Source: Pinirhizobacter sp036499745 (GTDB taxonomy: Bacteria > Pseudomonadota > Gammaproteobacteria > Xanthomonadales > Rhodanobacteraceae). Taken from it: a DNA stretch of 64,000 bases. The number at the start of each line of letters is the position of its first letter. Positions within the stretch are counted from its first letter, which is position 1. Where the stretch lies: positions 1-64,000 of the forward strand of contig NZ_DASYDG010000025.1 of NCBI RefSeq assembly GCF_036499745.1, written 5' to 3'. Positions 15,950 through 23,625 of the stretch are shown in pieces. A program made the translations under genes and the position numbers. Under the pieces are notes generated by a model. It worked only from the letters and a program-made list of their open reading frames with translations. It was not told where the DNA came from and ran no database searches.

Positions 15950-16551
15950 GCCTTGGCTCCAAGGTCGATCAACAGGGAAACGTCGTGCACCATGTCGTCC
16001 TGCGAGGCGGAAGGCGTGGCCAGCACGCGCGCCTTGCCATCACGGTCGAAAAGATAGATGGCCGAACTGTGGCTGACGTCGTACGCGCCGTCGCCCTTGT
16101 CCGGTTCACGTGTGTAGGCCGAGCGCAGCCGCTTGGCCAGCGCCTCGATGTCCTTGTCTGGCCCCACCAGGCCCACGGCGCGCTTGTCGAAGGCGTTGAC
16201 GTAGGCGTGCATGGTTTGCGGTGTGTCGCGGGCCGGGTCGACGCTGACGAACAGGATGCGTGCGTCGTCGGCTTTTGCGCCCAACCGCTGCATGACCACG
16301 TGCAAGTGGGCCAGGGTGAGCGGGCACACATCGGGACAGTGCGTGTAGCCGAAATACACCAGCAGTACCTTGCCGCGGTAGTCGGCGGCGGTCACCGTCT
16401 TGCCGTTATCGTCGGTGAGCTTGAACGCAAGGTCGGGAAGGTGGCCGCTGACATCGGTCAGACGCCACGAAGGTTGTGCTTCATGGTGGCAGCCCGCGAG
16501 CAGGGCGAGGGTCAATCCGAAGGCCAGCACCCAGGCCCGTGGCAACTTCAT
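15946..16551 (-). CDS. SCO1/SenC-family copper chaperone lipoprotein
   Basis: This is a thioredoxin-fold protein for copper insertion into the CuA centre. The 201-residue protein has a lipoprotein signal ending LLAGC21 and the copper-binding C72-P-D-V-C76 motif in GYTHCPDVCPLT, with the third ligand at H161 in DVSHSSAIYLF. The ATG at 16551 was chosen for its position before the signal sequence and the GGAG six bases upstream. It is the first gene of a two-gene operon with the PCu(A)C chaperone. Confidence 0.95.
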   Translation of the reverse strand: MKLPRAWVLAFGLTLALLAGCHHEAQPSWRLTDVSGHLPDLAFKLTDDNGKTVTAADYRGKVLLVYFGYTHCPDVCPLTLAHLHVVMQRLGAKADDARILFVSVDPARDTPQTMHAYVNAFDKRAVGLVGPDKDIEALAKRLRSAYTREPDKGDGAYDVSHSSAIYLFDRDGKARVLATPSASQDDMVHDVSLLIDLGAKA

Positions 16552-16624
16552 GCGAAACTCCGCTCTTGCGATCCTATGAAGGATACGCCATGGCATCCCG
16601 GCCATGGCCAAGGAACCTGCCCTG

Positions 16625-17008
16625 ATGCGACAACCTGTCCCCACTTCATTGGCCGTCCTGGTGGCGGTGGCCGGCGCCAGTGGTGTCGTTTGCGGCGCCT
16701 TTGGCGCCCATGCGTTACGCGGCGTGCTCGATGACCATGCCCTGGACATCTGGCGCACCGGCGTGGACTACCACTTGTGGCACGCGCTGGCGCTGGGCCT
16801 GGCCGTGGCAGGTGGAGCGGGGCGTTGGCGGGCCGCGGCGGCGTGGCTCTTCTTCGCAGGCGTCGTGCTGTTCAGCGGCAGCCTGTACGCGCTGGCGCTC
16901 GGGGCGCCGCGGCTGGTAGGCGTGGTGACGCCGTTCGGCGGCCTGGCCTTCATCGCCGGCTGGATCGCCCTGGCGGTATCGATGAAAGCCCGGGCGGGTG
17001 ATGCCTAG
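16625..17008 (+). CDS. DUF423 family membrane protein
   Basis: This is a small four-helix inner-membrane protein of 127 residues. The GAFGAHALRGVL and WRTGVDYHLWHALALGL segments are the signature of the DUF423 family, whose function is unknown. The ATG at 16625 follows AAGGA by about 10 bases; an in-frame ATG at 16604 would add seven residues. It is divergent from the Sco gene. Its stop codon lies inside a palindrome and overlaps the stop of the convergent Arc-type gene. Confidence 0.88.
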   Translation: MRQPVPTSLAVLVAVAGASGVVCGAFGAHALRGVLDDHALDIWRTGVDYHLWHALALGLAVAGGAGRWRAAAAWLFFAGVVLFSGSLYALALGAPRLVGVVTPFGGLAFIAGWIALAVSMKARAGDA

Positions 17009-17018
17009 GCGTCACCCG
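16995..17018. terminator. 24-base palindrome spanning two convergent stop codons
   Basis: CGGGTGATGCCTAGGCGTCACCCG written across 16995-17018 is self-complementary apart from one G-T pair. It contains both TAG stops of the convergent DUF423 and Arc-type genes. The hairpin has no T-run; a role as bidirectional transcript end is inferred from its location. Confidence 0.45.
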
Positions 17019-17181
17019 GATCCTCGGGGGCTTTCATCCGGCCGCTCTTGCGCAATGCCTCGCGCAGCACGTATTCGATCTGCGCATTGAGGCTACGCAA
17101 TTCATCGTCGGACCAGCGCTGCATGGCCTCAAGGACCACCGCGCTGACCCGCAACGGATAGGCTTTTTTCTCCGATGCCAC
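17005..17181 (-). CDS. Arc-family ribbon-helix-helix DNA-binding protein
   Basis: This 58-codon gene starts with GTG at 17181. The product begins VASEKKAYPLRVSAVVLEAM and continues with LNAQIEYVLREALRKSGR. The short beta strand (YPLRVS) followed by two helices and the NAQIEYVLREAL segment is the Arc/MetJ ribbon-helix-helix pattern, in which paired N-terminal strands read the major groove. A TAA lies just upstream in frame, so GTG is the only good start. It begins 4 bases after the SPFH stop and is surely co-transcribed with it. It may repress its own operon through the GATATC sites at 18081-18103. Confidence 0.8.
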   Translation of the reverse strand: MASEKKAYPLRVSAVVLEAMQRWSDDELRSLNAQIEYVLREALRKSGRMKAPEDPGDA

Positions 17182-17185
17182 CGGA

Positions 17186-18055
17186 CTAGCCGTACAGCGT
17201 GCCGGTGTTTACCACCGGTTGCGTCGATCGGTCGCCACACAGCACCACCAGCAGGTTCGACACCATCGCTGCCTTGCGCTCTTCATCCAGCTCCACCACG
17301 CCCTGCAGGCGCAACTGGTCCAGGGCCATCGCCACCATGCCCACGGCGCCCTCGACGATGCGGCTGCGCGCCGCGACGATGGCGCTGGCCTGCTGCCGCT
17401 GCAGCATGGCCTGGGCAATTTCCTGCGCATAGGCAAGGTGGCTGATGCGTGCCTCGATCACCTGCACACCGGCCTTCTGCAGGCGTGCCTCGATTTGTTC
17501 ACGCAGGTGATTGTTGATCTCGTCGCCGTGGCTGCGCAGCGATGGCGTGCCATCGTCGTGGGTATCGTAGGCGTAGCTCTGGGCCATCTGGCGCAGGGCC
17601 GATTCGGTCTGGATGTGCACGAAATTCTCGTAGTCGTCCACGCAGAACACCGCTTCGGCGGTGTCCACCACCTGCCACACCACCACCGAGGCGATCTCGA
17701 TCGGGTTGCCGTTTTTGTCGTTGACCTTCAGCCGGCCGCTTTCGAAGTTGCGCACGCGCAGGCTCACCGGGCGGCGGCTGTAGAACGGATTGGTCCAGCG
17801 CAGGCCCTCGATGCGTGCGGTGCCTGCGTACTTGCCGAACAACTGCATCAGCTGGCCCTGGTTGGGCTGCACCTGGAACAGGCCCTTGCCCAGGAAGGCG
17901 ACCAGCGCGAACAGCACGATGCCAGCGACCGGTTGTTTCGGCATGGCTGGCGTGGTGGCGCCAAGTAATACGAGGCTCCCCGCCACGATGGCGAGCAGCA
18001 ACAGCCCGATGACCACCGGGATCCCGGCGACGGAAAACGCAGTACGTTCGTTCAT
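17186..18055 (-). CDS. SPFH/Band 7 domain protein
   Basis: The 289-residue protein has two hydrophobic segments (about 10-30 and 35-53), then an SPFH/prohibitin domain starting VQPNQGQLMQLFGKYAGTAR and running to about 230, with a helical region rich in Ala and Gln (AQAMLQRQQASAIVAARSRI). SPFH proteins form membrane microdomain scaffolds and often regulate proteases. The start at 18055 has GGGAGA about 7 bases upstream; a longer frame exists but includes the promoter region. The small Arc-type gene follows 4 bases later. Confidence 0.9.
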   Translation of the reverse strand: MNERTAFSVAGIPVVIGLLLLAIVAGSLVLLGATTPAMPKQPVAGIVLFALVAFLGKGLFQVQPNQGQLMQLFGKYAGTARIEGLRWTNPFYSRRPVSLRVRNFESGRLKVNDKNGNPIEIASVVVWQVVDTAEAVFCVDDYENFVHIQTESALRQMAQSYAYDTHDDGTPSLRSHGDEINNHLREQIEARLQKAGVQVIEARISHLAYAQEIAQAMLQRQQASAIVAARSRIVEGAVGMVAMALDQLRLQGVVELDEERKAAMVSNLLVVLCGDRSTQPVVNTGTLYG

Positions 18056-18080
18056 GGTGGTTTCTCCCTTTGTGGGAGAA

Positions 18081-18103
18081 TTTGATATCAAAACGATATC
18101 ATA
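18081..18103. promoter_or_regulatory. Double GATATC operator candidate upstream of the SPFH gene
   Basis: TTTGATATCAAA (18081-18092) is a perfect palindrome and a second CGATATCAT site follows; the two GATATC cores start 11 bases apart. Arc-type repressors bind adjacent half-sites about 11 bp apart, and an Arc-type gene is the next gene of this operon. The sites lie 26-48 bases upstream of the SPFH start, where a promoter would be. Confidence 0.55.
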
Positions 18104-18115
18104 CGCAAGTGCCTT

Positions 18116-19606
18116 CTAGCGCATGCCGCTCCCAGAGGGTGCCGCCGGAGCGGAATCGGCGATCGGCATGGTGTCCATGATGCCGTCCAGCGGTGTGGCG
18201 CGGTCAATGCGGATATTGCCCAGCAGCGCCATGGCCGTATAAAACTTCCATGGGTCGCCGTTGCCGGTGGCCAGGGCAATGTGCGTGCTGTCGAAGCGAC
18301 GCAGCGCTGCGTCGTAGCTGCGCCAGCGTCCCTCGACCCAGGCCTGCATCCATGCGTGGGGCACGAACACGCGCGAGGCGCCACCGTAGCGGGTGGCATA
18401 GACCACGCCGGTAACCACGCGGGCAGGAATGCCCAGCGAACGGGCCAGGGCAGTCAACAGCACAGCGTTTTCCGTGCAGTCGCCATGGCCGCTGCGCAGG
18501 GCTTCGAGCGCCGAGGCATAGCCCACGTCCAGCCCATGGCTGTCGATGTGTTCGGACACGAACGTACGCAGGCGCCGCATGCGCTGCAGGTCGGATCCGG
18601 CCTCGCCCACCGCGGCAAGCGCCGCGGCGTGCAGTTCCGGCGATGCCGATTGCAGCCAGGCATTGGCCGCTGTGTCATCGTCGGTGGGCGGCGATTCGTT
18701 ACCGCGCTTGCCCACGCCGATATCCAGCGCGTAGAGGTCGGTGCCAAGCCGGGTGACGGATTGCTCGTCGGTCTGGATCAGTTCCCCCCGGGCGTTGCCG
18801 GTAACTTTCACCACGTAGCGGATCGGCGTCTCGCGGAGGTTTTGCGTCATCGGCCGCGGCGCGTCGATCATCGCCAGCCGCAGCACGTCGATATCCTGAT
18901 CCGGCGCCATGGCACAGGTATGGTCGCAGGCCACCATTTCCATATGGAAGCCCAGGAAGGGTGTCATGCCACGCCTGACATAGGCCTGGTCGTCAACCCA
19001 CAGATCCATCACCTGTTCGCCGCGCGTCAGGCGCAGCGTCTGACGCAGGTGTTGCAGACGTTCACGGCCACCGGGCAGTTCCACGACCTCGGGGCCGATC
19101 ACCTCCATGCCCACATCGATGGCCGAACGGGAATTCGGGTCGAAGTTGCGCATGGTGTAGCGCGTGCCGGGAATGAACCCGCGGGCGAGCATGGTTTGTC
19201 GCTGGCCTTCCGCCAGCTGCGCACCGGAAGGCCAACCGAGCGTGTCCTGCTGGACCTGTCCACCCACGCTGGTGGTGACATCGAACAGGCCATCGGGGCG
19301 GCGCGATCCATGGCTGCCGCTGGTGACCTTCGACATGCCGGTTTCGGTGCTGAAGGCCAATGGCTGGGCCACGGTGTCTTCCACGGCCGTCGTGGTGGAG
19401 GTCAGCACCAGTGGCTGCCCAGCCCGCGAAATGCGGATGGCCAGTGCCTGGCGGGTGGTGAGGGTGTCACCTTCGTGGTTGCGGGCGATCTCCATGTGGC
19501 CGATCTTGCGGCCATCAAGCAGGACGCTCATCCAGGTATCCTGCGCATGGAGCGCGGGACTCAGGCACACCAGTACAACGACTATCAAACCGCGTCGCAT
19601 GGCCAT
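18116..19606 (-). CDS. Exported transglutaminase-like domain protein
   Basis: The 496-residue protein has a cleavable signal peptide (about 1-22, ending ALHAQ) and a C-terminal transglutaminase-like fold with a complete Cys-His-Asp triad: C377 in GHGDCTENAVLL, H417 in VPHAWMQAW and D432 in SYDAAL. The N-terminal 350 residues have no family I can name. Such bacterial domains usually act as proteases or amidases, not as cross-linkers. The ATG at 19606 was taken because it precedes the signal peptide; a second ATG is at 19600. Confidence 0.85.
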   Translation of the reverse strand: MAMRRGLIVVVLVCLSPALHAQDTWMSVLLDGRKIGHMEIARNHEGDTLTTRQALAIRISRAGQPLVLTSTTTAVEDTVAQPLAFSTETGMSKVTSGSHGSRRPDGLFDVTTSVGGQVQQDTLGWPSGAQLAEGQRQTMLARGFIPGTRYTMRNFDPNSRSAIDVGMEVIGPEVVELPGGRERLQHLRQTLRLTRGEQVMDLWVDDQAYVRRGMTPFLGFHMEMVACDHTCAMAPDQDIDVLRLAMIDAPRPMTQNLRETPIRYVVKVTGNARGELIQTDEQSVTRLGTDLYALDIGVGKRGNESPPTDDDTAANAWLQSASPELHAAALAAVGEAGSDLQRMRRLRTFVSEHIDSHGLDVGYASALEALRSGHGDCTENAVLLTALARSLGIPARVVTGVVYATRYGGASRVFVPHAWMQAWVEGRWRSYDAALRRFDSTHIALATGNGDPWKFYTAMALLGNIRIDRATPLDGIMDTMPIADSAPAAPSGSGMR

Positions 19607-19747
19607 GGCACTCACCGGGTTTTCGTGGGGACGTGATTGCACTTAACTCCCGCCAAGGCCGCGCGTCAATAGCCACTTGAGTTGCCCTTCCAAGGCCAAT
19701 TTCGGGTCGGGCCGCTAGAATGCCCACGACCTGCCCTGGAGTCGTCA

Positions 19748-20929
19748 ATGAAGCCCTTTGCCACCCCCCATTCCCCGCACGCCTTGCGCGTACTGCTGCT
19801 CGGTTCCGGCGAGCTGGGCAAGGAAGTCGCCATCGAGTTGCAGCGCCTTGCGGTGGAGGTGATCGCCGTGGATCGCTACGCCAACGCGCCGGCGATGCAG
19901 GTAGCCCACCGCAGCCACGTGATCGACATGCTCGATGGCGCGGCGTTGCGTGCGGTCATCGAGCAGGAAAATCCGGACCTCGTGGTGCCGGAGATCGAAG
20001 CCATCCACACGCCCACCCTGATAGAGCTTGAAAAAGAGGGGCTGAAGGTGATCCCGACCGCGCGTGCGGCATGGCTCACCATGGATCGCGAAGGCATCCG
20101 CCGCCTCGCCGCCGAGGAACTGAAGCTGCCTACGTCGCCCTATCGCTTCTGTGGCACGCGAGAGGAATACCTCGATGCCGTCCAGGCGCTGGGCACGCCC
20201 TGCGTGGTCAAGCCGGTGATGAGTTCATCGGGCAAGGGACAGAGCGTGGTACGCACGCTTGCCGACGCCGATACCTCGTGGGACTACGCGCAGTCCGGTG
20301 GCCGCGCGGGCAAGGGACGGGTGATCGTCGAGGGCTTCATCGATTTCGATTATGAGATCACCTTGCTTACCGTGCGCCACGCCGACGGCGTGGCCTACTG
20401 TGAGCCGATCGGCCACCGTCAGGAAGACGGCGACTACCGTGAGTCGTGGCAGCCGCAGGCGATGAGCCCGACAGCGCTGGCCGACGCGCAGCGCCAGGCC
20501 GGGGCGATCACCGGCGCGCTGGGTGGCTGGGGCGTGTTCGGCGTGGAATTCTTCGTGCGGGGCGACGAGGTGATCTTCTCCGAAGTAAGTCCGCGCCCCC
20601 ACGACACGGGCCTTGTCACGCTTATTTCCCAGGATCTTTCCGAGTTCGCGCTGCATGCGCGTGCGATCCTCGGCCTGCCGGTGCCGGCGATCCGGCTTTA
20701 TGGTCCGTCCGCTTCCTGTGCCGTGCTGGTGGAAGGCGACGGCGTGGCGCCGCGTTACCACGGCATCGCCCAGGCACTGGCCGAGCCCGATACGATGGTC
20801 CGCATCTTCGGCAAGCCCGAGGTTCGTGGCCGCCGGCGCATGGCGGTGACCCTGGCACGCGGGGACAACCCGGAAGCGGCTCGTGACAAAGCCGTGCGCG
20901 CCGCAGGCAAGATCAAGGTCGAGCTCTAG
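19748..20929 (+). CDS. purT: Formate-dependent phosphoribosylglycinamide formyltransferase
   Basis: PurT carries out the third step of purine synthesis, making formyl-GAR from GAR, formate and ATP. The 393-residue length and the ATP-grasp layout fit. The N-terminal RVLLLGSGELGKEVAIELQ contacts substrate, the central region has KPVMSSSGKGQS and EGFIDFDYEITLLTVRH, and GVEFFV/EVSPRPHDTG marks the metal and ATP site. The start at 19748 gives the usual length. The GOGAT-like gene follows after 18 bases. Confidence 0.97.
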   Translation: MKPFATPHSPHALRVLLLGSGELGKEVAIELQRLAVEVIAVDRYANAPAMQVAHRSHVIDMLDGAALRAVIEQENPDLVVPEIEAIHTPTLIELEKEGLKVIPTARAAWLTMDREGIRRLAAEELKLPTSPYRFCGTREEYLDAVQALGTPCVVKPVMSSSGKGQSVVRTLADADTSWDYAQSGGRAGKGRVIVEGFIDFDYEITLLTVRHADGVAYCEPIGHRQEDGDYRESWQPQAMSPTALADAQRQAGAITGALGGWGVFGVEFFVRGDEVIFSEVSPRPHDTGLVTLISQDLSEFALHARAILGLPVPAIRLYGPSASCAVLVEGDGVAPRYHGIAQALAEPDTMVRIFGKPEVRGRRRMAVTLARGDNPEAARDKAVRAAGKIKVEL

Positions 20930-20947
20930 ACGAAAGGGAAAGCGAAC

Positions 20948-22459
20948 ATGGAACAGGTCGGATTCGCACATTGGCTCGTGGTGGTGGTGGAGATTTCCGT
21001 CGCAGCCATCTTGCTTGCCATGGCCCTGCTGACGGTGGTCATCGTCGTCACCTGGGTGGTCGACCGCAACCAGACGGCCAACGCGGTATTGCGTAACTAT
21101 CCAGTGATCGGGCACTTCCGTTACGGCTTCCTGAAACTTGGCGAATTCTTCCGGCAGTACCTCTTCGCCATGGATCGCGAGGAAATGCCCTTCAACCGGG
21201 CCGAACGCACATGGGTGTACCGCGCGGCGAAGAACGTGGAAAACACCGTGGCCTTCGGGTCCACGCGCGACCTTCGCGCCGAAGGCGTGCCGTTCTTCGT
21301 CAACGCACCTTTTCCGGAGCTTGCCGTCGAGCACGTGGAGCCACGGCCGACCACCATCGGTCCGTATGCACGCGAGCCGTATTCCCACGCGGCGTTCTTC
21401 AATATCTCGGCCATGAGCTTCGGTGCGTTGTCAGCGCCCGCGGTCAGTGCCCTGTCACGCGGTGCCGCCAAGGCTGGTATCTGGATGGACACCGGCGAGG
21501 GCGGCCTGGCGCCGTACCATCTTGAAGGTGGCTGCGACATCATCTTCGAGATCGGCACTGCCAAGTACGGCGTGCGAAACGCGCAGGGCCTGCTCGACGA
21601 CCAGCGCCTGCTCGAAGTGTGCGCTCACAAGCAGGTGAAGATGGTTTCCATCAAGCTGGGGCAGGGCGCCAAGCCGGGCCTGGGCGGCCTGTTGCCGGGA
21701 AGCAAGGTAACGCCCGAGATCGCTGCCATCCGCGGTATCCCCGTGGGCCAGGATTCACAAAGCCCGAACCGGCACATCGATATCGGTAGCATTGCGCAGC
21801 TGATGGATGCCCTTACCCATATACGTGACCTTACCGGCAAGCCCGTGGGCTTCAAGGCGGTACTCGGCGACCTCGACTGGATTCGTGACCTGTGCGACGA
21901 GATCTGGAAACGCGGCATCGAAAGCGCGCCGGACTTCATCATCGTGGATGGATCCGAAGGGGGCACGGGCGCGGCGCCGCAAACCCTGATGGAGGGCGTC
22001 GGCCTGCCGTTGCACGAATCACTGCCGGCGCTGGTGGACGTGCTGCTGGCCAAGCAATTGCGCGAACGGATCAAGGTGGTGTGCTCGGGAAAATGCATTA
22101 CCGCGTATGACGTGGCCTGGGCACTTTCGATGGGTGCGGATTTCGTCAATTCCGCGCGTGGCTTCATGCTTGCGCTGGGCTGCATCCAGTCGCTTCAGTG
22201 CAACCGCAACACGTGCCCCACCGGCATTACCACGCACAACCGGCGCCTGCAGCGTGGCCTTGTAGTGGGCGACAAGAGCGAGCGCGTATATCACTACGCC
22301 ACCAACCTCATGCACGAGGTGGGCACCATCGCGCACAGCTGCGGGGTGAAGGAGCCGCGGCAGTTGCGCCGGCAGCATTGCCGCGTGGTGGGCGACGACG
22401 GCCTGTCGATCTCACTGGCCAGACTGCACCCCTACCCGGTGCCGCCGCCCGTCTCCTAG
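20948..22459 (+). CDS. FMN-binding glutamate synthase-family protein, membrane anchored
   Basis: The 503-residue protein matches the FMN/iron-sulfur synthase domain of glutamate synthase, but has an N-terminal transmembrane segment (about 11-37) and lacks the glutaminase domain. Landmarks are FFNISAMSFGALSAPAV, SIKLGQGAKPGLGG, DGSEGGTGAAP and a late Cys cluster CIQSLQCNRNTCPTGI. Stand-alone proteins of this type are found in many bacteria, and their reaction is not settled. It may share a transcript with purT. Its stop overlaps that of the convergent bpt gene by four bases. Confidence 0.88.
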   Translation: MEQVGFAHWLVVVVEISVAAILLAMALLTVVIVVTWVVDRNQTANAVLRNYPVIGHFRYGFLKLGEFFRQYLFAMDREEMPFNRAERTWVYRAAKNVENTVAFGSTRDLRAEGVPFFVNAPFPELAVEHVEPRPTTIGPYAREPYSHAAFFNISAMSFGALSAPAVSALSRGAAKAGIWMDTGEGGLAPYHLEGGCDIIFEIGTAKYGVRNAQGLLDDQRLLEVCAHKQVKMVSIKLGQGAKPGLGGLLPGSKVTPEIAAIRGIPVGQDSQSPNRHIDIGSIAQLMDALTHIRDLTGKPVGFKAVLGDLDWIRDLCDEIWKRGIESAPDFIIVDGSEGGTGAAPQTLMEGVGLPLHESLPALVDVLLAKQLRERIKVVCSGKCITAYDVAWALSMGADFVNSARGFMLALGCIQSLQCNRNTCPTGITTHNRRLQRGLVVGDKSERVYHYATNLMHEVGTIAHSCGVKEPRQLRRQHCRVVGDDGLSISLARLHPYPVPPPVS

Positions 22460-23160
22460 GCCTGGGGTTGCCACAGGCCGTTGCGGCGTATCTCCAGCGG
22501 TCGGAAGCGCCTCTTGTAATCCATCTTCGGATGGCCTTCGATCCAGAAGCCAAGGTATACATGCGGCAGGCCGCGGCGACGCGCCAGCGCCACCTGGCTA
22601 AGGATGCCGAAGGTGCCCAGCCCGCGTTCGGCGTGACTGGGATCGAAGAACGTATAGACGGCCGAAACACCGTTCAGGCAGACGTCGGTGACCGCTACGC
22701 CGAGCAAGGTCGGCCCCTGGCGTAACTCCAGGAACAACGTGGGGCTCCAGGGTGCGGTAAGGAACCGGCCAAAGTCGTCGCTGTCGGCAGCGTCCATGCC
22801 GCCACCGGCATGGCGGGTGCGCAGGTAGCGTTCGTACAACCGGTGACGTTCGCGGGTGTAGCCCGGTTCCGCCTCGATCACGGTAAGGTCGGCATTGCGC
22901 CGCTCGCAGCGGCGCTGGCTGCGATCGGCTATGAAGTGGTCGGCATCGATGCGGCAGGGTACGCACGCCCGGCACTGGTCGCAGTTGGGGTGATACAGAT
23001 GGCCGCCCGCGCGGCGGAATCCACCGGCCAGCGCCGTGCCGTATACCTTGTCCAGTTGTGGGGCCGCCGGGTCGATCACCAGGTTCTGCGCCGTGCGCTC
23101 GGGGAAATACCCGCAAGCGTGGGGCAGGGTCTGGAACAGGCGGACGCGTTCGGAGCGCAT
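22456..23160 (-). CDS. bpt: Aspartate/glutamate leucyltransferase (Bpt)
   Basis: Bpt transfers leucine from Leu-tRNA to proteins with N-terminal Asp or Glu, marking them for ClpS/ClpAP degradation. The 234-residue length is typical of bacterial ATE-like enzymes. The N-terminal C-x-Y-F segment HACGYFPERTAQNLV, the HPNCDQCRACVPCRI cysteine cluster and the GNAT-like C-terminus HVYLGFWIEGHPKMDYKRRF with the conserved GF/Y-W motif are all present. It is the last gene of the minus-strand run ampD-tesB-small protein-bpt. Confidence 0.95.
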   Translation of the reverse strand: MRSERVRLFQTLPHACGYFPERTAQNLVIDPAAPQLDKVYGTALAGGFRRAGGHLYHPNCDQCRACVPCRIDADHFIADRSQRRCERRNADLTVIEAEPGYTRERHRLYERYLRTRHAGGGMDAADSDDFGRFLTAPWSPTLFLELRQGPTLLGVAVTDVCLNGVSAVYTFFDPSHAERGLGTFGILSQVALARRRGLPHVYLGFWIEGHPKMDYKRRFRPLEIRRNGLWQPQA

Positions 23161-23220
23161 GGGAGGATTCTAGCCCCGTCCCGGTTTCATCCGTTCACCG
23201 CGCCTGGGCCATGGCGCCCG

Positions 23221-23601
23221 TCAGATGAACTGGACCATTTTCAGCGCCACCACCAGGAATACGCCCAGCACCACGGCCAGTGTCATCAGCCGGATACGCG
23301 AGGCGGTGCGTTGGGGCGCCGGCTGCCGGGAGGCGGCCAGTTCGTCGCCGAAGCGCACCACCGGCTCGATACCCAGGGCCTTGACCGTGGCGCGGGCGCG
23401 GGCGTAGTCGTCGGCGTGGATCACCCACACCTGTTCCCAGGCGGAGCGGTCCGGCTGCTTCTGCGTATAGCTGAAGCGCTGGTAGGTCGAGCGCTTGAGC
23501 ACCGAACGGCCCTCGATCTTCGTTTCGATGCCGTCGTCGGCCAGTAACGCCACGACGCGGTCGATGTTGTCGGGGCGGGGGGAGGTATAGAGCTCACGCA
23601 T
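23221..23601 (-). CDS. Small membrane protein with DUF2007-like N-terminus
   Basis: The 126-residue protein starts MRELYTSPRPDNIDRVVALL, a pattern of DUF2007-like 'signal transducing' domains that carry a ferredoxin-like fold. It also has VWVIHADDYARARATVKAL and a single C-terminal transmembrane helix (about 104-124). The ATG at 23601 precedes this fold; the frame is open a little further. It sits between tesB (24 bases upstream) and bpt (60 bases downstream) on the same strand. The function is unknown. Confidence 0.75.
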   Translation of the reverse strand: MRELYTSPRPDNIDRVVALLADDGIETKIEGRSVLKRSTYQRFSYTQKQPDRSAWEQVWVIHADDYARARATVKALGIEPVVRFGDELAASRQPAPQRTASRIRLMTLAVVLGVFLVVALKMVQFI

Positions 23602-23625
23602 GGTGGTGAGTGTAGCCAAGCAGCA

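Noticed and set aside
18281..19636. Plus-strand open frame of 451 codons opposite the transglutaminase-like gene
   Set aside because: The minus-strand protein has a signal peptide and catalytic triad; the plus-strand frame has no domain.
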